5,705 nt of DNA from Actinomycetes bacterium (GTDB lineage: Bacteria; Actinomycetota; Actinomycetes; Actinomycetales; Cellulomonadaceae), in contig JAEWCA010000435.1 of the NCBI GenBank assembly GCA_023390875.1, positions 1-5,705 on the forward strand, given 5' to 3'. Within the stretch, counting starts at the first letter, position 1, and each line of letters starts with the position of its first letter. Of the stretch, positions 1 to 5,705 are shown in pieces. Both the position numbers and the translations under genes were made by a program. The notes under the pieces are model-generated. The model searched no databases. It had not been told where the DNA came from and saw only the letters and a list, made by a program, of their open reading frames with translations.

Positions 1-297
1 GTGTACGCCAAGCACAACGCGATGGACGTGCCCGCCCTCGGCCACGACGGGCGCCCGCTCGAGCACTCGGTGCCGCGCGTCCTGCGCATCCGCGGCCAGG
101 AGGCGGACGCCCGCGAGTACGCGGCGCGCATCGACCGCGTGCTGGCCGGCGGCGGTGCCGATCGACCGGTGCTCGCGACGGAGCCCGGTGGCGAACCGAC
201 CCCACCGCCCACGGCCCACCCGGAGACCGCGAGCCACGGCGCGCCGCTGCCGGGCGCCGCACAGGCCGGCGCGGAGCAGCAGGAGGAGCACGCATGA
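1..297 (+). CDS. nuoJ: NADH-quinone oxidoreductase subunit J, C-terminal fragment (5' end outside window)
   Basis: This is the 3' end of the gene for NuoJ, a membrane subunit of complex I that sits next to NuoK, NuoA and NuoH near the quinone site. Only the last 98 codons are visible. The fragment opens with [13 protein letters not shown], then a [13 protein letters not shown] segment. This resembles the post-membrane part of actinobacterial NuoJ (typically HNAxDxPALxxDGxPxExSVxRVL). The GTG at position 1 looks like an internal valine codon, not a start, because all the membrane helices of NuoJ are missing and should lie upstream. The last ~48 residues (from about 154) are rich in Ala, Pro, Gly and Glu and carry no motif I recognise. 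The stop TGA (295-297) overlaps the nuoK start in ATGA, which suggests translational coupling. Identification rests on the short conserved segment plus the position directly before nuoK, the usual nuo order. Confidence 0.88.
   Translation: MYAKHNAMDVPALGHDGRPLEHSVPRVLRIRGQEADAREYAARIDRVLAGGGADRPVLATEPGGEPTPPPTAHPETASHGAPLPGAAQAGAEQQEEHA
281..288 (+). promoter_or_regulatory. Shine-Dalgarno sequence of nuoK
   Basis: AGGAGGAG lies inside the last codons of nuoJ. Its AGGAGG core (281-286) ends 7 bases before the ATG at 294. This is a near-ideal ribosome-binding site and fixes the nuoK start even though that start overlaps the nuoJ stop codon. Confidence 0.8.
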
Positions 298-593
298 GCC
301 TGACCCACTACCTCGTGCTCGCGACGATCCTGTTCTCGATCGGTGCGACGACGGTGCTGCTGCGCCGGAACGCGATCATCGTGTTCATGGGTGTCGAGCT
401 CATGCTCAACGCCACGAACCTGCTGCTCGTGACGTTCTCCCGGATCCACGGGACGCTCACCGGCCAGGTGCTCGCGTTCTTCGTCATGGTCGTGGCCGCC
501 GCCGAGGTCGTCGTCGGTCTCGCGATCATCGTGGCGATCTTCCGTACCCGCCGGTCGGCCTCGGTCGACGACGTGAACCTCCTGAAGAGCTGA
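294..593 (+). CDS. nuoK: NADH-quinone oxidoreductase subunit K
   Basis: NuoK is a small membrane subunit of complex I (ND4L homologue). It lies between NuoJ and the antiporter-like subunits and carries part of the proton-conducting chain of charged residues. The 99-residue product matches the usual family length (about 100). Three hydrophobic helices are visible, roughly residues 5-23, 27-49 and 58-84. The family signature [14 protein letters not shown] lies in helix 2. Glu35 (helix 2) and Glu71 (helix 3, in [14 protein letters not shown]) correspond to the essential E. coli Glu36 and Glu72. A short basic/polar tail ([16 protein letters not shown]) follows helix 3. The ATG start overlaps the nuoJ stop by 4 bases and is preceded by a strong AGGAGG. 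The stop is 11 bases before the nuoL start, so the gene sits in the middle of the operon. Nothing looks truncated or unusual. Confidence 0.98.
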   Translation: MSLTHYLVLATILFSIGATTVLLRRNAIIVFMGVELMLNATNLLLVTFSRIHGTLTGQVLAFFVMVVAAAEVVVGLAIIVAIFRTRRSASVDDVNLLKS

Positions 594-597
594 GGGG
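592..597 (+). promoter_or_regulatory. Shine-Dalgarno sequence supporting the GTG start of nuoL
   Basis: GAGGGG overlaps the nuoK stop codon (TGA 591-593) and ends 7 bases before the GTG at 605. The nuoL reading frame stays open far upstream through nuoK, so this site and the tight spacing are the main reasons for choosing GTG 605 as the start. The next in-frame candidate, GTG 671, has a weaker GGAG at 664-667 upstream of it. Confidence 0.65.
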
Positions 598-604
598 CGG
601 CCCT

Positions 605-2590
605 GTGCACACCCTGACCACCCTGGCCGCGAGCCTGCCCGCCGCCACCATCGGCCCCGCGCCGGAGCCGGTGAGCGGCGGGATCTACCTCGTCGCGCCC
701 GCCCTGGTCGGCATCCCGGTGCTGAGCGCCGCGATCCTGCTGCTCGGCGGTCGGCGCACCGACCGCTGGGGGCACTGGCTCGGCGTCGCGGCGTCGGCGC
801 TGTCGTTCGTGTTCGGTGCGGCCGTGTTCGTCGCGCTGCTCGGCCGGCCGGCAGACCAGCGGGTCCTCGACCTGAGCGTGCGGAACTGGATCGACGCGGG
901 CGCGTTCCACGTGGACGCGGGCATCCGCCTCGACCCGCTGTCGCTCACGTTCGTGCTGCTCGTGACGTTCGTCGGCACGCTCATCCACATCTACTCCGTG
1001 GCGTACATGGAGCACGACGTGGACCGGCGCCGGTTCTTCGCGTACCTCAACCTGTTCGTCGCGGCGATGCTCACGCTCGTGCTCGCGAACAGCTACCTGC
1101 TGCTGTTCGTCGGCTGGGAGGGCGTCGGTCTGGCGTCGTACCTGCTCATCGGCTTCTGGAACTACCGCACCGACTACGCCGTCGCCGCGAAGAAGGCGTT
1201 CGTCGCGAACCGCATCGGTGACCTGGGCCTGATCATCGCGCTGGGCCTGATGTTCGCGAACTTCGGCTCGGTCGGCTTTCTCGACGTGCTCGGCGAGCAG
1301 TCGGCCCAGGTCAGCGAGGGCGTCGCGACCGCCATCGGGCTCATGCTGCTGCTCGCCGCGTGCGGCAAGTCGGCGCAGTTCCCGCTGCAGTCGTGGCTCG
1401 GCGACGCGATGGCCGGCCCGACGCCCGTGTCGGCGCTCATCCACGCCGCCACGATGGTGACAGCGGGCGTGTACCTCATCGTGCGCAGCGCCCCGATGAT
1501 GAACGAGGCGCCCACGGCGCAGCTCGTCGTCGTCATCGTCGGTGCGATCACGCTGCTGTTCGGGGCGATCGTCGGCTGCGCGAAGGACGACATCAAGAAG
1601 GCGCTCGCCGCCTCGACGATGTCGCAGATCGGCTACATGATCCTCGCCGCGGGCCTCGGCCCCGTCGGGTACGCGTTCGCGATCTTCCACCTCGTCACGC
1701 ACGGCTTCTTCAAGGCCGGCATGTTCCTCGGCGCCGGGTCCGTGATGCACGGCATGGACGACCAGGTCGACATGCGCCGCTTCGGCGGGCTGGCCCGGTA
1801 CATGAAGATCACGTGGCTGACGTTCATGGCCGGGTGGCTCGCGATCCTCGGCATCCCGCCGTTCTCGGGGTTCTGGAGCAAGGACAAGATCATCGAGGCG
1901 GCGTTCGTGCCGGTCGAGGGCGCCGAGTGGCGCGCGTGGGTGTTCGGCACGGTCACGCTGGTCGGCGCCGGGATCACCGCGTTCTACATGTCGCGCCTGT
2001 TCTTCATGACCTTCGAGGGAGAGCGCCGCTGGTCGACCCGACGGGACGGCTCGGCGCAGCACCCGCACGAGGCGCCGCGGCTGATGACGTGGCCGATGAT
2101 CGTGCTGGCCGTCGGGTCGGTCGGCCTCGGCCTGTACCTGGCGCTCGGCGGCAAGTTCGTCGAGTGGCTCGAGCCCGTGACCGGCACCCCGGAGCACGAG
2201 GAGCCGATCCTGCCGGAGTGGCTGCTCATCACGCTGACGCTCGGCGTCGTGGTCGTCGGCACGGTGATCGCGTACCGCCGGTACGCCGCCGCGACCGTCC
2301 CGGTGGTCCCGCCGCTCGGCACGGCCCTCACGCGGGCCGCGCGCGTCGACCTGTACCAGGACACCGTCAACGACGTCGCGCTCGTCGAGCCCGGCCAGGC
2401 GCTGACCCGGTCGCTCGTGTTCGCCGACAGAGCCGTCGTCGACGGCACCGTCACCTCGATCGCCCGGTCGCAGATCGGGCTCGGGGAGATCACCCGCCGG
2501 GTGCAGACCGGGTTCGTCCGGTCGTACGCGGCGACCATGCTGCTCGGGCTCGTCGTCCTCGTCGTCGTCGTCCTGGCCACCCAGAGCTGA
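605..2590 (+). CDS. nuoL: NADH-quinone oxidoreductase subunit L
   Basis: NuoL is the distal antiporter-like proton pump of complex I (ND5 homologue). With the GTG start at 605 it has 661 residues, slightly longer than E. coli NuoL (613). The core is a Proton_antipo_M-type domain. Visible motifs include [20 protein letters not shown] with Glu172 (E. coli Glu144, TM5), [10 protein letters not shown] with Asp206 (E. coli Asp178), [20 protein letters not shown] with Lys255 (TM7), [15 protein letters not shown] (TM8, where NuoL normally has His), [18 protein letters not shown], and GFWSKDKI with Lys426-Asp427 (E. coli Lys399-Asp400, TM12). After the core come a hydrophilic segment, the long lateral-helix region (about residues 570-635) and a final valine-rich helix, so the NuoL-specific C-terminus is intact. 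The extra length is mainly at the N-terminus, where about 25 residues precede the first helix; GTG 671 would remove 22 of them. nuoM follows 16 bases after the stop. Confidence 0.97.
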   Translation: MHTLTTLAASLPAATIGPAPEPVSGGIYLVAPALVGIPVLSAAILLLGGRRTDRWGHWLGVAASALSFVFGAAVFVALLGRPADQRVLDLSVRNWIDAGAFHVDAGIRLDPLSLTFVLLVTFVGTLIHIYSVAYMEHDVDRRRFFAYLNLFVAAMLTLVLANSYLLLFVGWEGVGLASYLLIGFWNYRTDYAVAAKKAFVANRIGDLGLIIALGLMFANFGSVGFLDVLGEQSAQVSEGVATAIGLMLLLAACGKSAQFPLQSWLGDAMAGPTPVSALIHAATMVTAGVYLIVRSAPMMNEAPTAQLVVVIVGAITLLFGAIVGCAKDDIKKALAASTMSQIGYMILAAGLGPVGYAFAIFHLVTHGFFKAGMFLGAGSVMHGMDDQVDMRRFGGLARYMKITWLTFMAGWLAILGIPPFSGFWSKDKIIEAAFVPVEGAEWRAWVFGTVTLVGAGITAFYMSRLFFMTFEGERRWSTRRDGSAQHPHEAPRLMTWPMIVLAVGSVGLGLYLALGGKFVEWLEPVTGTPEHEEPILPEWLLITLTLGVVVVGTVIAYRRYAAATVPVVPPLGTALTRAARVDLYQDTVNDVALVEPGQALTRSLVFADRAVVDGTVTSIARSQIGLGEITRRVQTGFVRSYAATMLLGLVVLVVVVLATQS

Positions 2591-2603
2591 AGGAGCAGAG
2601 CTC
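2582..2603 (+). promoter_or_regulatory. nuoM ribosome-binding site inside a small repeat/hairpin
   Basis: The nuoM Shine-Dalgarno AAGGAG (2590-2595) lies 11 bases before the ATG at 2607, a little longer than ideal. It is flanked by a direct repeat, CAGAGCT at 2582-2588 and 2596-2602. The same bases can form a 5-bp stem, GAGCT (2584-2588) with AGCTC (2599-2603), which puts the Shine-Dalgarno in a 10-base loop. The nuoL stop (2588-2590) overlaps the left arm, so a ribosome finishing nuoL would open the stem. The ribosome-binding site is well supported; a regulatory role for the stem is only a suggestion. Confidence 0.5.
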
Positions 2604-2606
2604 ACG

Positions 2607-4151
2607 ATGTCGTCCTCCTTCCCCTGGCTGACCGCCCTGATCGTGCTGCCGCTGCTCGGCGCCGTCGGGCTGTGGGTCCTGCCGTCCGCCGGGCGCAGCC
2701 GCACGCGGGGCATCGCCCTCGGCGTCGCCGTCGTCGAGCTCGCGCTGGCCGTCGGCGCGCTGCTCGCGTTCGACACGTCCGCCGCGCAGACGTACCAGCT
2801 CGTCGAGACGCACGGCTGGATCCCGGCGTTCGGCGTCTCGTACGCGGTCGGCGTCGACGGCGTCGGGCTGTCGCTGATCCTCATGTCGGTGCTGCTCGTG
2901 CCGCTCGTGGTCCTGGCCGCCTGGCGCGAGCAGGGCTCCGTCGCGGAGGCCACCGACCGGCTGCGCCGCTACCTGGCCCTCGTGCTCGTGCTCGAGGCGT
3001 TCATCGTCGCGGTGTTCTCGGCGCGGGACGTGTTCTTCTTCTACGTCCTGTTCGAGGCGATGCTCATCCCCGTCTACTTCATGATCGGCGGGTTCGGCGG
3101 CGCGCAGCGGCGGTACGCGGCCGTGAAGTTCCTGCTGTTCGGCCTGGCCGGCGGGCTCATCATGCTCGTCGCGGTGATCGGCGTGTACCTGCAGGGGCCG
3201 CGCGGACCGCAGGGGTTCCTCACCGAGAACCTCACGGGCCTCACGCTCGACCCGACGCTCGAGAAGTGGCTGTTCCTCGCGTTCTTCCTGGCGTTCGCGA
3301 TCAAGGCGCCGATGTTCCCCGTGCACACGTGGCTGCCCGACGCGGCCGAGCAGGCGCCGGTCGGCACCTCGACGCTGCTGGTCGGCGTGCTCGACAAGGT
3401 CGGCACGTTCGGGATGCTCACGCTGTGCCTGCCGCTGTTCCCGTCGGCGTCCCGGTGGGCCGCGCCCGTGGTCATCGTGCTGGCCGTCGTCTCGATCCTG
3501 TACGGGGCGCTGCTCGCGATCGGCCAGAAGGACCTCATGCGGCTCATCGCGTACACGTCGGTGTCGCACTTCGGGTTCATCGTGCTCGGCATCTTCGCGT
3601 TCACGTCGACGTCGATCGCGGGCTCGTCGTTCTACATGGTCAACCACGGGCTCTCGACGGGGGCGCTGTTCCTCGTCGCCGGGTACCTGGTGGCCCGACG
3701 GGGCTCGCAGCAGATCGCCGACTTCGGCGGGCTGCAGAAGGTCGTGCCGGTGCTCGCCGGCACGTTCCTCGTCGCGGGCCTCTCGGCCCTGTCGCTGCCG
3801 GGCCTGTCGACGTTCGTGAGCGAGATCCTCGTGCTCGTCGGCACGTTCGCCCGGCACCCCGCCGCGTCGATCGTCGCGAGCCTCGGCGTCGTGCTCGCCG
3901 CGATCTACGTGCTGTGGACGTACCAGCGGGTCTTCACCGGCCCGGTGCGCGACGACCTCGCGACCATGCCCGACCTCGTCGGGCGCGAGAAGTGGGCGGT
4001 CGCCCCGCTGCTGGCCCTCATGATCGTCTTCGGCTTCCTGCCCGGTCCGGCGCTCGACCTCGTCCGGCCGCCCGCGCAGGTCACGCTCGAGCAGGTCGGC
4101 GTGACGGACGTCCCGGCGTCCGCCACGGCCGCGGAAGGGAGTGACCGGTGA
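2607..4151 (+). CDS. nuoM: NADH-quinone oxidoreductase subunit M
   Basis: NuoM is the middle antiporter-like proton pump of complex I (ND4 homologue). Its 514 residues match the family (E. coli 509). It is highly hydrophobic throughout, consistent with 14 membrane helices. Key residues are in place: Glu150 in FFFYVLFEAMLIPVYFMIGG (E. coli Glu144, TM5), Lys233 in AIKAPMFPVHTWLPDA (Lys234, TM7), Lys264 in GVLDKVGTFGML (Lys265, TM8), and Glu406 in GLSTFVSEILVLVG (Glu407, TM12). The glutamate at the TM12 position, instead of the Lys of NuoN or Lys-Asp of NuoL, separates it from its two paralogues. The motif DLMRLIAYTSVSHFGFIVLG is also typical of NuoM. The ATG start is preceded by AAGGAG. The last ~30 residues form a hydrophilic Ala/Pro/Val-rich tail. 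The stop overlaps the nuoN start in GTGA. No frameshift or missing segment is seen. Confidence 0.98.
   Translation: MSSSFPWLTALIVLPLLGAVGLWVLPSAGRSRTRGIALGVAVVELALAVGALLAFDTSAAQTYQLVETHGWIPAFGVSYAVGVDGVGLSLILMSVLLVPLVVLAAWREQGSVAEATDRLRRYLALVLVLEAFIVAVFSARDVFFFYVLFEAMLIPVYFMIGGFGGAQRRYAAVKFLLFGLAGGLIMLVAVIGVYLQGPRGPQGFLTENLTGLTLDPTLEKWLFLAFFLAFAIKAPMFPVHTWLPDAAEQAPVGTSTLLVGVLDKVGTFGMLTLCLPLFPSASRWAAPVVIVLAVVSILYGALLAIGQKDLMRLIAYTSVSHFGFIVLGIFAFTSTSIAGSSFYMVNHGLSTGALFLVAGYLVARRGSQQIADFGGLQKVVPVLAGTFLVAGLSALSLPGLSTFVSEILVLVGTFARHPAASIVASLGVVLAAIYVLWTYQRVFTGPVRDDLATMPDLVGREKWAVAPLLALMIVFGFLPGPALDLVRPPAQVTLEQVGVTDVPASATAAEGSDR
4135..4141 (+). promoter_or_regulatory. Shine-Dalgarno sequence supporting the GTG start of nuoN
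   Basis: AAGGGAG within the last codons of nuoM ends 6 bases before the GTG at 4148. This supports the overlapping GTGA start. The nearby GTG at 4141 is in a different frame, whose product is an arginine/alanine-rich nonsense protein, so it is not the nuoN start. Confidence 0.7.
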
Positions 4152-5705
4152 GCGAGTTCACCGCACCCACGATCGCGTGGGCCCCCCTGAGCCCCGTCAT
4201 CATCGTGCTGCTCGCAGCCGTCGTGGGCGTCCTCGTCGAGGCGTTCGTGCCGGCCGCCCGCCGGCGCGTCGTGCAGCTGGCGCTGTCCGTCGTGGCGCTC
4301 GGCGGCGCGCTCGTCGCCGTCGCGGCGCTGTGGAACGGCGTGAGCGACGACGGCGGCACCGTGGTGCTGGGCGGCTCGCTCATCGTGGACGGGCCGACCC
4401 TCGTGCTGCAGGGGACGCTCGCGCTGCTCGCGCTGCTGGCCCTGCTCGTCGTGGTCGACCGCACGGAGACCGGCGAGGACGCGTTCGCGCCGTCCGCGTC
4501 GTCCGTCCCGGGCTCCGACTACGAGGAGCTCGCTCGCCGCAAGGGCGTCCAGCAGACCGAGATCTTCCCGCTGCTGCTGTTCGCGACCGGCGGCATGCTG
4601 ATCTTCCCCGCGGCGGGCGACCTGCTGACGCTGTTCGTCGCGCTCGAGGTCCTCTCGCTGCCGCTCTACCTGCTGACCGGCATGGCGCGCCGTCGTCGCC
4701 TGCTGTCGCAGGAGGCGTCGATGAAGTACTTCCTGCTCGGCGCGTTCACCTCGGCGCTCATGCTGTTCGGCATCGCGCTGGTGTACGGCTACAGCGGCTC
4801 GCTGCGCTACTCGACGATCGCGGACGCGACGAAGGAGGCCGGCGGTCTCGACTCGCTGCTGCTCGTCGGGTCCGTGCTGATCCTCACCGGCCTGCTGTTC
4901 AAGGTCGGTGCGGCGCCGTTCCACACGTGGACGCCGGACGTGTACCAGGGTGCCCCGACGCCCATCACCGGGTTCATGGCCGCGTGCACCAAGGTCGCCG
5001 CGTTCGGCGCGCTGCTCCGGATCGTCTACGTGGTGCTGCCCGGTCTCGACTGGGACCTCAGCGTGGTCCTGTGGACCGTCACGATCCTCACGATGGTCGT
5101 CGGCACCGTCGGCGCGCTCGTGCAGACCGACATGAAGCGCGTGCTCGGCTACTCGTCGATCGCGCACGCCGGGTTCATCCTCACGGGCGTCGTCGCCCTC
5201 AACCAGGCCGGCCTCACGGCGGTGCTGTTCTACCTGCTGGTCTACGGCGCGGCGACGATCGGTGCGTTCGCCGTCGTCTGGCTCGTGCGTGAGCGCAGCG
5301 TCCAGGCCGACGGGTCGGCCGGCTCGATCCTCGGCGAGGCGACGCACCTGTCCCAGTGGGCGGGTCTCGGCCGGTCGAACCCGGCGCTCGCGCTCGTGTT
5401 CGCGCTGTTCCTGCTGTCGTTCGCGGGCATCCCGCTCACCGCGGGCTTCGCCGGGAAGTTCGCGGTGTTCTCGGCCGCGATCGAGGGCGGCGCGTGGCCG
5501 CTCGCGCTCATCGGTGTCCTGTCGTCGTCCGCCGCCGCGTTCTTCTACGTGCGGATCATCGTGCTGATGTTCTTCACCGAGCCGTCCGGCTCGACCGAGG
5601 CCGAGGCCGCGGGCGGTGCGGTCGCCGCGACGGAGGACGGCGCGGCCGGCCTCCCGCTCGACGTGCCGGTGGCCGGCGCGCCGGTCGAGGCGTCCGGCAC
5701 CGGGC
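4148..5705 (+). CDS. nuoN: NADH-quinone oxidoreductase subunit N (3' end outside window)
   Basis: NuoN is the proximal antiporter-like proton pump of complex I (ND2 homologue). The frame is open from GTG 4148 to the window end: 519 complete codons with no stop, so the C-terminus is missing. Charged residues match E. coli NuoN: Glu167 in LFVALEVLSLPLYLLTG (Glu133, TM5), Lys252 in LLFKVGAAPFHTWTPDVYQG (Lys217, TM7), Lys282 in AACTKVAAFGALLRI (Lys247, TM8), and Lys437 in TAGFAGKFAVFSAAI (Lys395, TM12). DMKRVLGYSSIAHAGFIL is the conserved segment before TM11. Two hydrophilic stretches stand out. One, residues 104-136, lies between TM3 and TM4 and contains SASSVPGSDYEELARR, a loop I recall from actinobacterial NuoN. 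The other is a low-complexity segment from residue 478 after TM13. The final helix should follow beyond the window. nuoN is usually the last nuo gene, so the operon may end soon after. Confidence 0.97.
   Translation, partial: MSEFTAPTIAWAPLSPVIIVLLAAVVGVLVEAFVPAARRRVVQLALSVVALGGALVAVAALWNGVSDDGGTVVLGGSLIVDGPTLVLQGTLALLALLALLVVVDRTETGEDAFAPSASSVPGSDYEELARRKGVQQTEIFPLLLFATGGMLIFPAAGDLLTLFVALEVLSLPLYLLTGMARRRRLLSQEASMKYFLLGAFTSALMLFGIALVYGYSGSLRYSTIADATKEAGGLDSLLLVGSVLILTGLLFKVGAAPFHTWTPDVYQGAPTPITGFMAACTKVAAFGALLRIVYVVLPGLDWDLSVVLWTVTILTMVVGTVGALVQTDMKRVLGYSSIAHAGFILTGVVALNQAGLTAVLFYLLVYGAATIGAFAVVWLVRERSVQADGSAGSILGEATHLSQWAGLGRSNPALALVFALFLLSFAGIPLTAGFAGKFAVFSAAIEGGAWPLALIGVLSSSAAAFFYVRIIVLMFFTEPSGSTEAEAAGGAVAATEDGAAGLPLDVPVAGAPVEASGTG

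Noticed and set aside
155..604. Upstream extension of the nuoL frame to an ATG at 155, which would give an 811-residue protein.
   Set aside because: The added 150 residues are Arg/Pro/His-rich and overlap the nuoJ tail and all of nuoK out of frame. NuoL proteins do not have such an N-terminus, and a good ribosome-binding site exists just before GTG 605.
594..604. Intergenic gaps between nuoK/nuoL (594-604) and nuoL/nuoM (2591-2606) as possible sites for promoters, terminators or small RNAs.
   Set aside because: The gaps are 11 and 16 bases long and are filled by ribosome-binding sequences. There is no AT-rich -10 element and no T-run after a stem.
2429..2431. A rare AGA arginine codon (Arg609 of NuoL) in an otherwise strongly GC-ending gene.
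   Set aside because: A single rare codon, with a few others such as TTT at 1277-1279, is ordinary background and gives no support for gene transfer or translational control.
2552..2572. A short run of GTC codons (GTC GTC CTC GTC GTC GTC GTC) near the end of nuoL, resembling a microsatellite.
   Set aside because: It encodes the valine-rich last membrane helix and uses a preferred valine codon. Six GTC codons interrupted by CTC are expected here; any slippage in whole codons would keep the frame, so there is no sign of a phase-variation switch.
1360..2631. Long plus-strand open frames overlapping nuoL, nuoM and nuoN in other frames (1360-2631, 2672-4144, 4141-5292).
   Set aside because: All give Arg/Ala/Gly/Asp/His-rich products without hydrophobic segments or motifs, while the overlapped frame encodes a clear complex I subunit. 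They are shadows caused by high GC content.
308..2953. A very long open reading frame on the minus strand (about 880 codons) opposite nuoK, nuoL and the start of nuoM.
   Set aside because: Its translation is a monotonous Arg/Asp/Glu/His/Gln/Val-rich string with no domain, and it lies exactly opposite conserved complex I genes. In DNA with almost all third positions G or C, stop codons are rare on the opposite strand. It is a composition artefact. The similar minus-strand frames at 2490-3857 and 3905-5347 are rejected for the same reason.

Overview
The window is a stretch of very GC-rich DNA, well over 70% G+C by eye, with nearly every third codon position G or C. GTG and ATG starts are mixed and GA-rich Shine-Dalgarno sequences are strong. 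All genes lie on the + strand and encode the membrane arm of respiratory complex I (NADH:quinone oxidoreductase). Codon bias, the gene order nuoJ-K-L-M-N, and actinobacterial features (a long NuoJ tail and a hydrophilic loop ahead of TM4 of NuoN) point to a high-GC actinobacterium. A Cellulomonas-like member of the Micrococcales is my best guess, but this is inference from general resemblance and no search was run.

Layout: 1-297 is the 3' end of nuoJ, whose start lies upstream of the window. 294-593 is a complete nuoK. 605-2590 is a complete nuoL with a GTG start. 2607-4151 is a complete nuoM. 4148-5705 is nuoN with a GTG start, truncated by the window end. nuoJ/nuoK and nuoM/nuoN overlap by 4 bases (ATGA and GTGA). 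nuoK/nuoL and nuoL/nuoM are separated by only 11 and 16 bases. There is no room for a promoter, terminator or RNA gene between the genes, so the whole window is part of one polycistronic, probably translationally coupled transcript.

Function: NuoL, NuoM and NuoN are the three antiporter-like proton-pumping subunits. NuoK and NuoJ belong to the part of the membrane arm that links these pumps to the quinone site. The key charged residues known from E. coli complex I (the TM5 glutamate, the TM7 lysine, the TM8 lysine in M and N, the TM12 Lys/Glu, and the two NuoK glutamates) are all present. The complex should therefore be a functional proton pump. In actinobacteria it would normally reduce menaquinone.

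I found no mobile element, CRISPR array, RNA gene or novel system here. The points worth a second look are small: a repeat/hairpin holding the nuoM ribosome-binding site, a long low-complexity loop near the C-terminus of NuoN, a long Pro/Ala/Glu-rich NuoJ tail, and the choice of the NuoL start.
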